DNA of 21,385 bases from GCA-2715965 sp047608975 (GCA_047608975.1 JBLFYM010000098.1:1-21385); one strand, 5' to 3'. Numbered from the stretch's first letter, positions 1-8,328 are shown. Notes: generated by a model not told the origin, from the sequence alone. Numbers and translations are program-made.

Positions 1-243
1 GATCATGAAGGCTAAAGTGAAAGTGTTTGGCCTGAAGGTGAAACAAAAACAAAAACAGTTAAATTGTATATTTGTAATTTGTGATTATGTCCAGACTAAA
101 TACTGTAGTCATTTTTGCGGTCGTGATGTGTATTTCTTCAGACATGCGAAGTGCTGTTGGTAAGAAGCACATGCTCGAGAACGGTGTGGAAAACTTGTCT
201 CAGAAAGTGGCATAGATTTCCCTCAGGCGGGCTACAGTAAACT
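1..243. other. AT-rich stretch without a recognisable gene
   Basis: This stretch is visibly richer in A+T than the rest of the window and carries a short CAAAAA-type direct repeat near 42-57. The only start-to-stop frame of note is at 87-215 (plus), a 42-residue protein with a hydrophobic N-terminal part (TVVIFAVVMCISS). I do not recognise it and would not call it a gene. An 11-bp direct repeat, GAGAACGGTGT, occurs at 177-187 and again at 334-344, on both sides of the AAAGGGGT cluster. The composition and the neighbouring transposase remnant suggest debris of mobile DNA rather than core chromosome. Confidence 0.5.
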
Positions 244-381
244 AAAGGGGTCACGTCTCAACATTCAACAAAGAAAGGGGTCGGTCCGCGAAAAGGAGAA
301 TTGAAAAGAAAAGGGGTCGGTCCCACAATTGCTGAGAACGGTGTCCAAGTTTGGAAACTGAAACGCCGATGAGAAAGGGGT
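244..381 (+). repeat. Cluster of four AAAGGGGT motifs
   Basis: The octamer AAAGGGGT occurs at 244-251, 274-281, 310-317 and 374-381. Two copies extend to the identical 13-mer AAGGGGTCGGTCC (275-287 and 311-323), and the first continues as the similar GGGGTCACGTC. Starts are 30, 36 and 64 bases apart, so this is not a regular CRISPR-like array. From memory, similar GGGGTC(A/G)GGTC strings are scattered in environmental PVC and proteobacterial genomes near small transposases; I cannot verify that here. The last copy runs directly into the open part of the ISL3 transposase remnant, so a recombination junction may lie there. Confidence 0.6.
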
Positions 382-877
382 GCGGGAAAATCTGCCCAAT
401 GCCCAAGTGGTCTTCGACAAATTCCACGTGATCGCAATAGTCAATGGCGCGGTCGATGAGGTGCGCCGAGCCGAAGCCCGAGAAGCCGACCAAGAGCGCC
501 GTCAGGAGCTCAAGGATAGCCGCTGGATCTTTCGCAAGAACCGGAAAAACCTGACGGCCAAGCAACAGGCCCGGTTGGCAGAAATGGATCTGACCCATCT
601 GATCACCGGGGTGGCCTACCAGATGCGTTTATACCTGCAGCGAGTCTATCGATGTCGCACCGCCGAGACGGCCCAACGCATGCTCTCTGATTGGTGTCAC
701 TGGTCCGGGGCAAGGCCCAGAAGTTGGGTTCGCTACTGAAGCCGATGCTGCGGGTAGCCAAGAGCATCGAGAACCACATGAAGGGAATCTTGGCCCACTG
801 GCAACAAGGTCTGACGACCGCTTACCTGGAAGGACTTAACGGTGTGTTCAGTGCCGTCAAACGCAAAGCGCGAACCT
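380..877 (+). pseudogene. ISL3-family transposase remnant, frameshifted and truncated at both ends
   Basis: The first part (380 to about 703) encodes the conserved ISL3 segment LPNAQVVFDKFHV and AVDEVRRAE, which contains an aspartate of the DDE catalytic core. The reading frame then shifts: the family sequence continues from 703 as VRGKAQKLGSLLKPM and LTTAYLEGLNGVFSAVKRKAR, which includes the catalytic glutamate (LEGLN). Loss of one G at about 701-706 (TGGTCC where TGGGTCC would keep the frame) explains the break. The N-terminal zinc-binding and helix-turn-helix part of a normal transposase of about 400 residues is missing. The C-terminus stops near 875, where a thioredoxin gene begins on the other strand. 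No terminal inverted repeats were found, so it cannot move on its own. Confidence 0.85.
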
Positions 878-1417
878 TTACTCGCGCTTTTCCTCAGCCA
901 GCAGAATCTGGATCGCCTTCTCCAGATGACGGTTGGCAAAATCTCCCCAACGTAGTTTTCCGTCCCGATCAATGATGTAGTAGTCTGGAGAACTGTTGGC
1001 CTTGTAGCGCTGGTTGGTGATTCCGTCTGAATCGATCGCGACCGGATATGTGATACCCCGAATTTTCACGACCTCCGCGATTCGCTCCGACCCATCAGTC
1101 GCACACACGCCGACGATGACGACGCCTTTCGACGCGTATTTGTTTTGCAAGGCGTTGAGCTTCGGAATCGCGCGCACGCACTCGGCACACCAGGTCGCCC
1201 AAAAATCCAGCACGACGATCTTTCCCTTGAGTTCCGGAAGCTTGAGGGCGCGGGAATTCAGCCATCCTTTCAGCTTCCAATCAGGAGAAACCTTTCCGTG
1301 CATCTCGTTGATCGCGAAGCGTTCGTCACTGTTTTCCAGATCGGGACTGGGCGCTGCCTGGGTGAGGAATGCACATCCCACGCAGATCAGGAGAATGAGG
1401 AACCCACGGCTTCGCAT
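878..1417 (-). CDS. TlpA/ResA-like periplasmic thiol-disulfide oxidoreductase
   Basis: Thioredoxin-fold protein of 179 residues, probably exported, that would reduce or isomerise disulfides in the periplasm. The family's redox site is present as WCAEC with Cys77 and Cys80, preceded by VVLDFWATW, and the cis-proline loop is SSPDYYIID (Pro144). Residues 1-21 form a signal peptide (basic MRSRG, then FLILLICVGC, cut after TQA). The ATG at 1417 is chosen because the longer frame from 1480 adds 21 residues before the signal peptide that do not look like a leader; the upstream ATG does have an AGGA nearby, so it is not excluded. The stop codon at 878-880 lies at the edge of the ISL3 remnant, so the final residues may have been altered by that insertion. 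Partner unknown. Confidence 0.85.
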   Translation of the reverse strand: MRSRGFLILLICVGCAFLTQAAPSPDLENSDERFAINEMHGKVSPDWKLKGWLNSRALKLPELKGKIVVLDFWATWCAECVRAIPKLNALQNKYASKGVVIVGVCATDGSERIAEVVKIRGITYPVAIDSDGITNQRYKANSSPDYYIIDRDGKLRWGDFANRHLEKAIQILLAEEKRE

Positions 1418-1439
1418 GGTCGGAGAGCGTGCCGTCCTA

Positions 1440-1459
1440 CCCGCTGGCAGACAAGCGGG
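1440..1459. repeat. Small inverted repeat upstream of the thioredoxin gene
   Basis: CCCGCT (1440-1445) and AGCGGG (1454-1459) are exact inverted repeats around an 8-nt loop. They sit 23 bases upstream of the thioredoxin start at 1417 and within the longer in-frame alternative N-terminus. The adjoining sequence from 1417 to 1440 (GGTCGGAGAGCGTGCCGTCC) resembles a dispersed palindromic-type sequence that I recall from Verrucomicrobia genomes, but only one copy is visible here. No T-tract follows, so this is not called a terminator. Confidence 0.35.
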
Positions 1460-1543
1460 GAATACCCGGAAATCTTGCATTTTCCTGACATTGTTGGGCT
1501 TGTCTGGGTGTGACTTCCGTCTAACCTGGTCAGATACACGCCT

Positions 1544-3889
1544 ATGAATTCCAAGCTAATTGCCCTTCTGTGTCTGCTTGGCGGTCTGCTCGCCGGCTAT
1601 AAACTCGGTTCGCGGACTGTACCTGAACCGATCGTTCAACCGCCAACCCCTTCTCCGTCGAGCGCCGTGGCCGCCATCGCGCGACCCGCGGTCGCTGCGG
1701 AAAATCCCCCGGCAGTGGTAAACACTGATTTGGATCTGGCCCCGGTCGTTCGGGAAATTCAGGCTGCGCTTTCGTCGAGCAGTTCGTATCAACGTGCCGC
1801 CTGGGTCGCGGTCGCCATTCGCGCCGTGCCACCCGCGCGCATTCCGGAATTGATGGAACTGCTCCGTGGGGTGGTGGCACAGAGCTACGGGTATACCGTC
1901 TCCTATGTTTTGCTCCCGATCTGGGGGGCCAACGATCCGACTGCCGCGATGGAATTTGCCCGCAGTCTCGGGTTGGCGCGTCGCCAGACCGCCATCACCT
2001 CCGTCATTGGCGGGTGGGTCAAGATGGATCTCGAAGGCGCGTTGGCCTACGTCAATGCGATGCCGTTCGGGGCCGGCCGAACGGAGGCGGCGAAAGCTGT
2101 GGTCAGCGTCCTGTCCGAGCAAGATCCCGCTCGCGCGATGGTTTACATCAAGCGCGAGAAACTCGGCACAACCCGATCCACCGGGCCGACCGCCAATCTG
2201 TTCTCGGTCTGGGGGGCGAGCGATCCCCAGGGCGCGGCAGCAGAACTTCTGAAAATGCCGGCGGGCAAAGAACGGGACTATGCCCTGCGCGGTCTTGCCC
2301 GTGCCTGGGCGAAGACCGACCCGAATGCCGCGTTGGCGTTCGTCCGATCTCTTCCCAACAGTGATGGACGTCGATACGCCTACTCCGCCTTGCTGGGTGA
2401 GATGACAACTTCGAATCCGGCCGGCGCGGCGAATGCGGCGTTGAGCCTGAACGGCAGTACGCGTCTGGATTCCATCTCGGCGATCAGCACTGCCTGGGCG
2501 AAGACGGACCTGAATGGAGTTCTGGCCTGGGCGACCAGTCTGACCACCACTCAGGATCGTGATCGCGCCATGCGTGGCCTGGCTCCGCGTTGGGCCGAGA
2601 CGGATCCGGTCGCGGCGGCAGCATTTGCGGATGGCCTTCCTATGGGTAGCTCGCGTTCGACGATTACCAGCACCATTGTCTCGACTTGGAGTCAGAAAGA
2701 TCCCGCCGCGACACTGGATTGGCTGAGCCAGCTTCCGCCCAGTTCGATGAAGAATTCCGGCATGTATACCGCAGTGGATCGGATGGCGAATTCGGATCCG
2801 GTGAACGCCGCCGGGTGGCTTGACTTCATCCCCTCCGAATCTTCCCGCCGCAAACTCTCTGACGATGTGGCACAGGGCTGGGCGCGCACGGATCCCGATG
2901 CGGCCATGGCCTGGGCGAGTTCACTGGAGTTGGGGCAAAAGGAAGCCGCCACGCAGATCGTCCGAGATTTGGGAAGCCGTGATCCTCAAAAGGTCGCCGC
3001 GTTTGTGGCACAGCTTCCGGATGCCACTCAGTTGGGTTTGATGGACGATGTTGCCCGCGCCTGGGCGACGGCCGATCCCGTCGCCGCTCGTCAATGGACC
3101 GAGACGCTTCCGGAAGGTCGCGGCAAGACGCTGGCACTCACCACTCTCATCGGGATCGTTACCGCGAGCGATCCAAGCAACGCCGCCACGATGGCATTGG
3201 CGTTGCCGGCTGGATCTTCGAAGAACACGGCCATTCTGAAACTTGCGACCAGTTGGGCGGGGAACGATTCGCAGACCGCTTTGGCTTGGCTGGAAACTTT
3301 GCCGGGAGGAGAGGTGCGGGATCGAGCTGTCCACGGTGTCATCAGTGGCCTGGCCACGCAGCAGCCCCAGACCGCCGCTGAGTACGTGGCGGGATTGCCG
3401 GCCGGGAAAGTACAGGATTCCGCTGCGCTCTCGGTGATTTCGCGTTGGGCGGCGACCGAACCCGCCGCCGCTGCCGGCTGGGCGGCCCAGTTTCCCGAAG
3501 GCAAAACCCGGGGGGACGCGATGAATACCTTGATGAGCAGATGGGGCCGGGCTGATGCGAACGCGGCGTCGCAGTTTCTGGGCGGTCTTCCGGAAGGGGA
3601 GTCGCGCGCCCGGGCCATCGAGTCTTTTGTCAACGCCGCCGACTCGGCAGATCCTCGGGCCGCGGCGCAGTGGGTGACCGAACTCGGCACGGACAAGAAG
3701 AACCTGGATCGGATCGAGAAGATCGGTCGGTACTGGATGCAGAACAATCCGGCGGCAGCCACGGCATGGCTTTCTACTTCGGGGTTGTCGGCGGACCGGA
3801 TAAAGAACGTCACCACCCGTGGGCAAGCGTCGGGCAGGTCGTCGTATGGTTCCGGGATTGGTTCGAGCAAGCTGGACGTCTTCAGGTAG
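1544..3889 (+). CDS. Membrane-anchored protein with about 20 tandem W-A-x-x-D-P repeats
   Basis: A 781-residue protein of unknown function. Residues 4-20 (KLIALLCLLGGLLAGYK) form an N-terminal anchor or uncleaved signal, followed by a Pro/Ala-rich linker to about residue 60. From about residue 120 to 765 it consists of roughly 20 degenerate repeats of about 32 residues. Each follows the scheme WA-(K/E/R)TDP-x-AA-x-x-(W/F)-(A/V)-x-x-LP-x-G-x-x-(R/K), then a second helix ending in the next W-A. Examples are AKTDPNAALAFVRSLP, AETDPVAAAAFADGLP and AATEPAAAAGWAAQFPEG. Two helices per unit suggest an extended solenoid comparable in shape to TPR or HEAT arrays, hence a scaffold or protein-binding role (inference). 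The tail (GRSSYGSGIGSS) is low-complexity. Such proteins are known to me mainly as hypotheticals from Verrucomicrobiota. It is transcribed away from the thioredoxin gene, 126 bases apart. Confidence 0.85.
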   Translation: MNSKLIALLCLLGGLLAGYKLGSRTVPEPIVQPPTPSPSSAVAAIARPAVAAENPPAVVNTDLDLAPVVREIQAALSSSSSYQRAAWVAVAIRAVPPARIPELMELLRGVVAQSYGYTVSYVLLPIWGANDPTAAMEFARSLGLARRQTAITSVIGGWVKMDLEGALAYVNAMPFGAGRTEAAKAVVSVLSEQDPARAMVYIKREKLGTTRSTGPTANLFSVWGASDPQGAAAELLKMPAGKERDYALRGLARAWAKTDPNAALAFVRSLPNSDGRRYAYSALLGEMTTSNPAGAANAALSLNGSTRLDSISAISTAWAKTDLNGVLAWATSLTTTQDRDRAMRGLAPRWAETDPVAAAAFADGLPMGSSRSTITSTIVSTWSQKDPAATLDWLSQLPPSSMKNSGMYTAVDRMANSDPVNAAGWLDFIPSESSRRKLSDDVAQGWARTDPDAAMAWASSLELGQKEAATQIVRDLGSRDPQKVAAFVAQLPDATQLGLMDDVARAWATADPVAARQWTETLPEGRGKTLALTTLIGIVTASDPSNAATMALALPAGSSKNTAILKLATSWAGNDSQTALAWLETLPGGEVRDRAVHGVISGLATQQPQTAAEYVAGLPAGKVQDSAALSVISRWAATEPAAAAGWAAQFPEGKTRGDAMNTLMSRWGRADANAASQFLGGLPEGESRARAIESFVNAADSADPRAAAQWVTELGTDKKNLDRIEKIGRYWMQNNPAAATAWLSTSGLSADRIKNVTTRGQASGRSSYGSGIGSSKLDVFR

Positions 3890-3902
3890 CAGGCACAGCC
3901 GC

Positions 3903-4913
3903 TCACGGCTTGAGTCGCCAAACTTCATGCTGCTGGTGGCGTCGCCGGCTCTTGATCACCTCGAATCCGGTTCGCTTCTTGAACTTCGCCGCCACCGCTT
4001 CTGCCCGTTCTTGATCGTAGTTCCCACGATGGGCGTGGAGCAGATAACGAAGAGTGAGTGGTTGCTCGTGCGTTACCTCCAATGGTTCATGCATGGAGAA
4101 CGATGCTCCCATCCAGCCGTCCTCCCGAACATGCCATGATACCGGATGGCGGGGATTGCTCGGATGATCGAAGAACGTGATTCCTTCCGTCACGACCCTG
4201 CGGGTTGTGCTCTTCCCAACGACGTTCGGGCCGCTGTAGTCCATCCAGCGGGCCGGCTTTCCGAATATGTTCTTTTCGCCCACCTGGCCTTCGCTGTTGC
4301 GAAGTGTTCCGCCGCCGAAATGCACCGACAGGGTCTTCGCCACCCGAACTGCCAGTGGTCCAAAATTCGTTTTCCCGAGCCGAACTGATTTACGCCCCTT
4401 GGCGGGTCGGAACGTGACCTGCAGTTCCAAGGCATGCTCATCGTCTCGCATGGGTATCAGAGCGGCCACGGTATCCTGCTCCATGATTTCTTTGGCGTCT
4501 TCGTCATACCAACCCGCCAGTGTGGCCATGACCGCCTCGTCGTCGCCGTCCTGATACACGTACCACATTTTCTGACGAATCCGGGCTGGGGAGAGGTCGG
4601 ACCAGTAGATCGTGTCGTTGACCGAATTGTGCGCAAACCACACGGAGCGATGATGATCATGATTCGAGGCACCGGGATGCCCCATCCTGGTCAACGATTC
4701 GCCTGCCGGTCCGTTGAAGGGAAAGAAGAACGGGCGCGGCGAATTTGTGCCGAAATGCCAACGGGTCTTTTCAATTCCGTCGATGCGAAACGAGGCCTGT
4801 TGGTTGGGCAGGGGGATGACTTCGCAGCGGGGTGCTTTGAATCCTTCAGCCGATGACGCTTCGCCACCGGACATTGTGAGCAAGATCACCAACGTGAGTA
4901 ACTTGGAGGGCAT
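3903..4913 (-). CDS. Exported DUF6807 (PmoA-like) protein
   Basis: A 336-residue protein with an N-terminal signal peptide (MPSKLLTLVILLTMSGGEA). The hallmark of the family follows: RPFFFPFNGPAGESLTR, then HPGASNHDHHRSVWFAH (residues 79-95), then a WMDYSGPN segment and, near the C-terminus, LTLRYLLHAHRG. Members are annotated as PmoA or DUF6807 in Planctomycetes and Verrucomicrobia. Despite the name, the family is not an established methane monooxygenase subunit, and no methane-oxidation gene is nearby. The His-rich motif suggests a metal or carbohydrate site (inference). The ATG at 4913 is preferred over a GTG at 4964 because it places the signal peptide at the N-terminus. Its 3' end lies 13 bases from the convergent repeat-protein gene. 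Confidence 0.8.
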   Translation of the reverse strand: MPSKLLTLVILLTMSGGEASSAEGFKAPRCEVIPLPNQQASFRIDGIEKTRWHFGTNSPRPFFFPFNGPAGESLTRMGHPGASNHDHHRSVWFAHNSVNDTIYWSDLSPARIRQKMWYVYQDGDDEAVMATLAGWYDEDAKEIMEQDTVAALIPMRDDEHALELQVTFRPAKGRKSVRLGKTNFGPLAVRVAKTLSVHFGGGTLRNSEGQVGEKNIFGKPARWMDYSGPNVVGKSTTRRVVTEGITFFDHPSNPRHPVSWHVREDGWMGASFSMHEPLEVTHEQPLTLRYLLHAHRGNYDQERAEAVAAKFKKRTGFEVIKSRRRHQQHEVWRLKP

Positions 4914-4993
4914 TCCCGTGTGTAACCGGAGCGTGAACGAACCGCAATCCGTGATCCCGCCCACAAAATCAGGTTAAAACAACGCGGCGGCAC

Positions 4994-5023
4994 TTGACGC
5001 CCGGTGAATGGCGACGTTACGTT
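4994..5023 (+). promoter_or_regulatory. Possible promoter of clpP
   Basis: TTGACG at 4994-4999 matches five of six bases of a sigma-70 -35 box. With an 18-base spacer the next hexamer is TACGTT (5018-5023), a poor -10 match, so the call is weak. A TTG codon inside this box opens a longer in-frame version of clpP; its position within a likely promoter supports the downstream ATG at 5039. Confidence 0.3.
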
Positions 5024-5038
5024 TCCGGACTATTTAAG

Positions 5039-5659
5039 ATGACGCCAGAAAGCAACTACATCATCCCGTACGTGACCGAGCAGACCGGCCGCGGAGAAAC
5101 CCGCAACGATATCTACTCGCGGCTCCTGATCGACCGCATCGTTTTTCTCGGCACTCCCGTGGATGACATGGTGGCCAACAACATCATTGCCCAGCTGTTG
5201 TTCCTCCAGATGGACGATCCCAAGAAGGACATTCATCTCTACATCAATTCCCCTGGTGGCAGCGTGACCGCCGGGATGGCGATCTACGACACCATGCAGT
5301 TCGTCACCGCCGATGTGAACACCTACTGCATGGGCATGGCGGCCAGCATGGGGGCATTGCTCCTCTGCGCCGGTGCCAAGGGCAAACGATTCGCGCTCCC
5401 CAATTCCGAGGTGATGATTCACCAGATTCTTGGTGGTGCCCAAGGTCAGGCCAGCGACGTGGAAATTCAGGCCAAGCGCATGCTGCGTTTGAAGGCGACC
5501 CTGAATCAGGTGATCGCCAAACACACCGGCCAGCCGATTGAGATCGTGGAGAAAGCCTGTGATCGGGACAATTTCATGGTGCCGGATGAGGCCAAGGCGT
5601 TTGGACTCGTCGACGAAGTCGTCAGCTCCCGTACGGATCTCAAACCAGAATCCAAATAG
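5039..5659 (+). CDS. clpP: ATP-dependent Clp protease proteolytic subunit ClpP
   Basis: Serine peptidase subunit of 206 residues, which forms a tetradecameric chamber and degrades proteins fed by a Clp ATPase in the cytoplasm. The catalytic triad is visible: Ser103 in GMAASMG, His128 in MIHQ and Asp177 in DRDNF. The family signatures EQTGRGE, DIYSRLL and INSPGGSVTAGMAIYDTMQ are also present. The ATG at 5039 gives the usual length and N-terminus; a TTG at 4994 would add 15 atypical residues. The stop codon TAG overlaps the GTG start of clpX by one base, so the two are translationally coupled. Confidence 0.97.
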   Translation: MTPESNYIIPYVTEQTGRGETRNDIYSRLLIDRIVFLGTPVDDMVANNIIAQLLFLQMDDPKKDIHLYINSPGGSVTAGMAIYDTMQFVTADVNTYCMGMAASMGALLLCAGAKGKRFALPNSEVMIHQILGGAQGQASDVEIQAKRMLRLKATLNQVIAKHTGQPIEIVEKACDRDNFMVPDEAKAFGLVDEVVSSRTDLKPESK

Positions 5660-6942
5660 TGGCGCGCCCCGGCAAATTGACAATGTGCAGCTTCTGCGGC
5701 AAGTCGCATGCAGAGGTGAGGAAACTCATTGCCGGGCCGGGCGTCTACATCTGCGACGGCTGCATCAGCATCTGCAAGAGCGTTCTGGACAAAGAACTCG
5801 AAGCTGATGAGCCGGTCGCCACCGGCGTTGCCGGCGATCTGAAAGTTCCGAAGCCGGCGGCGATCAAGGCCCATCTGGATCAGTATTGTATCGGTCAGGA
5901 GCACCCGAAGAAGACTCTCTCGGTGGCGGTGCACAATCACTACAAGCGTCTCCTCCACGACGACAGCTTCGCCGAGGATGATGATTTCCCGCATCGCGAT
6001 GTGGAGATCGAAAAATCCAATATTCTACTTATTGGTCCCACTGGTTCCGGCAAGACCCTGCTCGCCAAGTCACTTGCCAAACTGCTCGACGTTCCCTTCG
6101 CCATCGCGGATGCGACCACGATCACCGAGTCCGGTTACGTGGGGGAAGACGTTGAGAACATCATTCTGCGGCTCCTCCAAGCCTGTGACTACGACGTGGA
6201 CCGCGCCCAGATGGGGATCGTTTACATCGACGAAATCGACAAGATCGCGCGCCGCACCGAAAACGTCTCCATCACGCGTGACGTCTCCGGAGAAGGCGTG
6301 CAACAGGCCTTGCTCAAGATCCTCGAAGGCACCGTCTGTTCGGTTCCTCCGCAGGGTGGTCGGAAGCATCCGCAGCAGGAATACATCCGGGTCGACACCA
6401 CGAACATTCTGTTCATTGTGGGCGGCGCGTTTGTGGATCTGGATCGGATCATTCAGAAACGTCACGGCAGCGGTGCCCTTGGCTTCGGTGCCGCCAAACA
6501 TTTTGAATCGCTCGAGGCCAGCGAGAAGCACCAGCTGCTCGCGCAGGTGGAACCGGAAGATCTCTTGATCTACGGATTCATTCCGGAGTTTGTCGGTCGT
6601 CTCCCGATGACCACTGTGCTTGAGGAACTGACCGAAGAGGAACTCGTCCGCATGATGACCGAACCCAAGAACGGGTTGATCAAGCAGTTTGAAAAACTGC
6701 TATGGATGGAGAACGTCAAACTCGATTTCACCCGTGAGGCCCTGAAGGAACTCGCCTCCCAGGCGATCAAGAAAGGCACCGGTGCCCGCGCCATCCGCGC
6801 CTTGCTGGAGAAACTCATGCTCAATGTGATGTATGAGATTCCGAGCGCCCAGGACATCCAGGCGGTCAAGATCACGCGGGCAGTCGCCCGTGGTGACACC
6901 GAGCCACTCATCACCCGCAAGGCCGGCCAGGCCGCAGCATAA
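5659..6942 (+). CDS. clpX: ATP-dependent Clp protease ATP-binding subunit ClpX
   Basis: AAA+ unfoldase of 427 residues that recognises substrates and translocates them into ClpP. Residues 10-35 form the C4 zinc domain (CSFC and CDGC). Walker A is GPTGSGKT (126-133), the pore loop is GYVG (159-162), Walker B is VYIDE (188-192), and sensor 2 is GTGARAIR. The ClpP-docking loop reads LGF within GALGFGA rather than the IGF of E. coli, a conservative change. The GTG start at 5659 overlaps the clpP stop. An internal ATG at 5683 begins one residue before the first zinc cysteine, and I consider it less likely. Gene order and overlap are typical of clpPX operons. Confidence 0.97.
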   Translation: MARPGKLTMCSFCGKSHAEVRKLIAGPGVYICDGCISICKSVLDKELEADEPVATGVAGDLKVPKPAAIKAHLDQYCIGQEHPKKTLSVAVHNHYKRLLHDDSFAEDDDFPHRDVEIEKSNILLIGPTGSGKTLLAKSLAKLLDVPFAIADATTITESGYVGEDVENIILRLLQACDYDVDRAQMGIVYIDEIDKIARRTENVSITRDVSGEGVQQALLKILEGTVCSVPPQGGRKHPQQEYIRVDTTNILFIVGGAFVDLDRIIQKRHGSGALGFGAAKHFESLEASEKHQLLAQVEPEDLLIYGFIPEFVGRLPMTTVLEELTEEELVRMMTEPKNGLIKQFEKLLWMENVKLDFTREALKELASQAIKKGTGARAIRALLEKLMLNVMYEIPSAQDIQAVKITRAVARGDTEPLITRKAGQAAA

Positions 6943-6944
6943 GC

Positions 6945-6960
6945 GTCACCTGCGGGTGAC
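6945..6960 (+). other. Perfect hairpin with a UNCG-type tetraloop between clpX and the aminotransferase gene
   Basis: GTCACC (6945-6950) and GGTGAC (6955-6960) pair exactly around TGCG, so the RNA would carry a C(UGCG)G loop, a member of the very stable UNCG class. It starts three bases after the clpX stop and ends 16 bases before the next ATG. No T-tract follows, so an intercistronic RNA-stability or partial-termination element is more likely than a full terminator. Confidence 0.5.
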
Positions 6961-6976
6961 CTTCGACATTCAGCGT

Positions 6977-8149
6977 ATGGCCGATTTCCAGCCAGAGGAC
7001 TTTGTATCCCAACAGATCAATCGGATTCCGAAATCCGGTATCCGTGAATTCTTTGACATTGTTCAGGGACGTGCGGGCGTGATCTCACTGGGCGTTGGCG
7101 AACCCGACTTCGTCACGCCGTGGCACATTCGCGAAGCAGCGATCTTTGCCTTGGAGCGCGGTCACACCAGCTACACCTCCAACCTTGGCCTGCTAAAACT
7201 ACGGCGGGAGATCAGCAAGCATCTGGACAAACAGTTCGGCCTGCAATACGACCCGCACGATCAGGTGCTGATCTCCGTCGGGGTCAGTGAGGGAATGGAC
7301 ATCGCGTTCCGTGCCCTGGTGAATCCGGGCGATGAAGTCATTTTCCACGAACCCTGTTACGTGAGCTATGCCCCCGGGATTGCCATGGCTTATGGCGTTG
7401 GCGTGCCGGTGCAATGTTGTGCGGAGGACAACTTTGCGGTCCGCGCAGAGAACATCGAAAAGGCCATCACTCCGCGCACCAAGGTGCTGGTGCTGAACTT
7501 TCCCACCAATCCAACGGGCGGCACGATGGAGCGGCCGGAGTTGGAGAAGATCGCCGCGGTCGTGCGAAAGCACAATCTGGTGGTCATCACCGACGAGATC
7601 TATTCGGAGCTGACCTTCGAAGGCGAACATACCAGCATCGCCACGCTACCGGGTATGGCTGAGCGGACGGTGTTCCTACATGGGTTTTCAAAAGCGTACG
7701 CGATGACCGGATTCCGCATCGGTTATGCCTGTGGCCCGCCGGTTCTGATCGATGCGATGATGAAGATTCATCAGTACTCAATGCTCTGTGCCAGCATCAT
7801 CAGTCAGGAAGCCGCAGTCGAAGCCCTGGAAAATGGATGGAACGACATGCTTGAGATGCGCGAGCAATATCGCCTCCGGCGCAACTTCATCGTCAATGCG
7901 TTCAATGGCATGGGGCTGCCATGCCATCTTCCGCGCGGTTCGTTTTACGCATTTCCCTCGGTCGCGGAGACCGGGCTGAGTTCGAAGGAATTCGCGGTGA
8001 AACTACTTGAAGAAGAGAACGTCGCCTGTGTTCCTGGCGATGCCTTTGGTGAATCCGGCGGCGGCTTTCTCCGTTGCTGTTTTGCAACTTCAATGGAGGA
8101 TATTCAAACGGCCGCCGAACGTATGTCCGCGTTCGTCAACCGGCTTTAA
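6977..8149 (+). CDS. PLP-dependent class I aminotransferase
   Basis: Fold-type I aminotransferase of 390 residues in the aspartate aminotransferase superfamily. Pyridoxal-phosphate contacts are visible: Asn178 in NFPTNPTGG, Asp206 in ITDEIYSEL and the Schiff-base Lys239 in GFSKAYAMTGFRIGY. A C-terminal arginine in GGGFLRCCFATS would hold the substrate carboxylate. The N-terminal ISLGVGEPDF is typical. Substrate specificity (aspartate, alanine, aromatic or diaminopimelate type) cannot be read from the sequence. The ATG at 6977 is used; the open frame upstream of it overlaps clpX. It follows clpX by 34 bases on the same strand and could be cotranscribed. Confidence 0.9.
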   Translation: MADFQPEDFVSQQINRIPKSGIREFFDIVQGRAGVISLGVGEPDFVTPWHIREAAIFALERGHTSYTSNLGLLKLRREISKHLDKQFGLQYDPHDQVLISVGVSEGMDIAFRALVNPGDEVIFHEPCYVSYAPGIAMAYGVGVPVQCCAEDNFAVRAENIEKAITPRTKVLVLNFPTNPTGGTMERPELEKIAAVVRKHNLVVITDEIYSELTFEGEHTSIATLPGMAERTVFLHGFSKAYAMTGFRIGYACGPPVLIDAMMKIHQYSMLCASIISQEAAVEALENGWNDMLEMREQYRLRRNFIVNAFNGMGLPCHLPRGSFYAFPSVAETGLSSKEFAVKLLEEENVACVPGDAFGESGGGFLRCCFATSMEDIQTAAERMSAFVNRL

Positions 8150-8328
8150 GTTGCGTGGTTCAGCCGTGAAACGGCAGTTGGAATCAACCGCAAAGATGAC
8201 CCGTAGCGCCGAGAAGATTGAACGGAGAATTCTGCTCTCGAAGGAACTCACCCAACGGGTGAAGAACTCCTCTCCCACCAATCCATTCTTGGTGATCTAT
8301 GCGGTTGATCGAAATGCCGCTTTCAGGC
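8150..8328. other. Convergent intergenic region with two small hairpins
   Basis: No gene is seen between the converging aminotransferase and lipoprotein genes. Two exact inverted repeats are present: GCCGT-GAA-ACGGC (8163-8175) and TCACCC-AAC-GGGTGA (8248-8262). Neither is followed by a run of T on either strand, so termination would be factor-dependent or weak. Confidence 0.4.

Noticed and set aside
244..381. CRISPR array
   Set aside because: Repeats are only 8-13 bases and spacing is unequal; no cas gene is nearby.
733..972. Minus-strand open frame opposite the transposase
   Set aside because: It is a shadow of the transposase remnant and the thioredoxin gene, with no independent coding signs.
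3903..4913. Methane monooxygenase subunit, from the PmoA name of the family
   Set aside because: The protein has a secretion signal and the DUF6807 signature, lacks the transmembrane helices of true PmoA, and no pmoB or pmoC is nearby.
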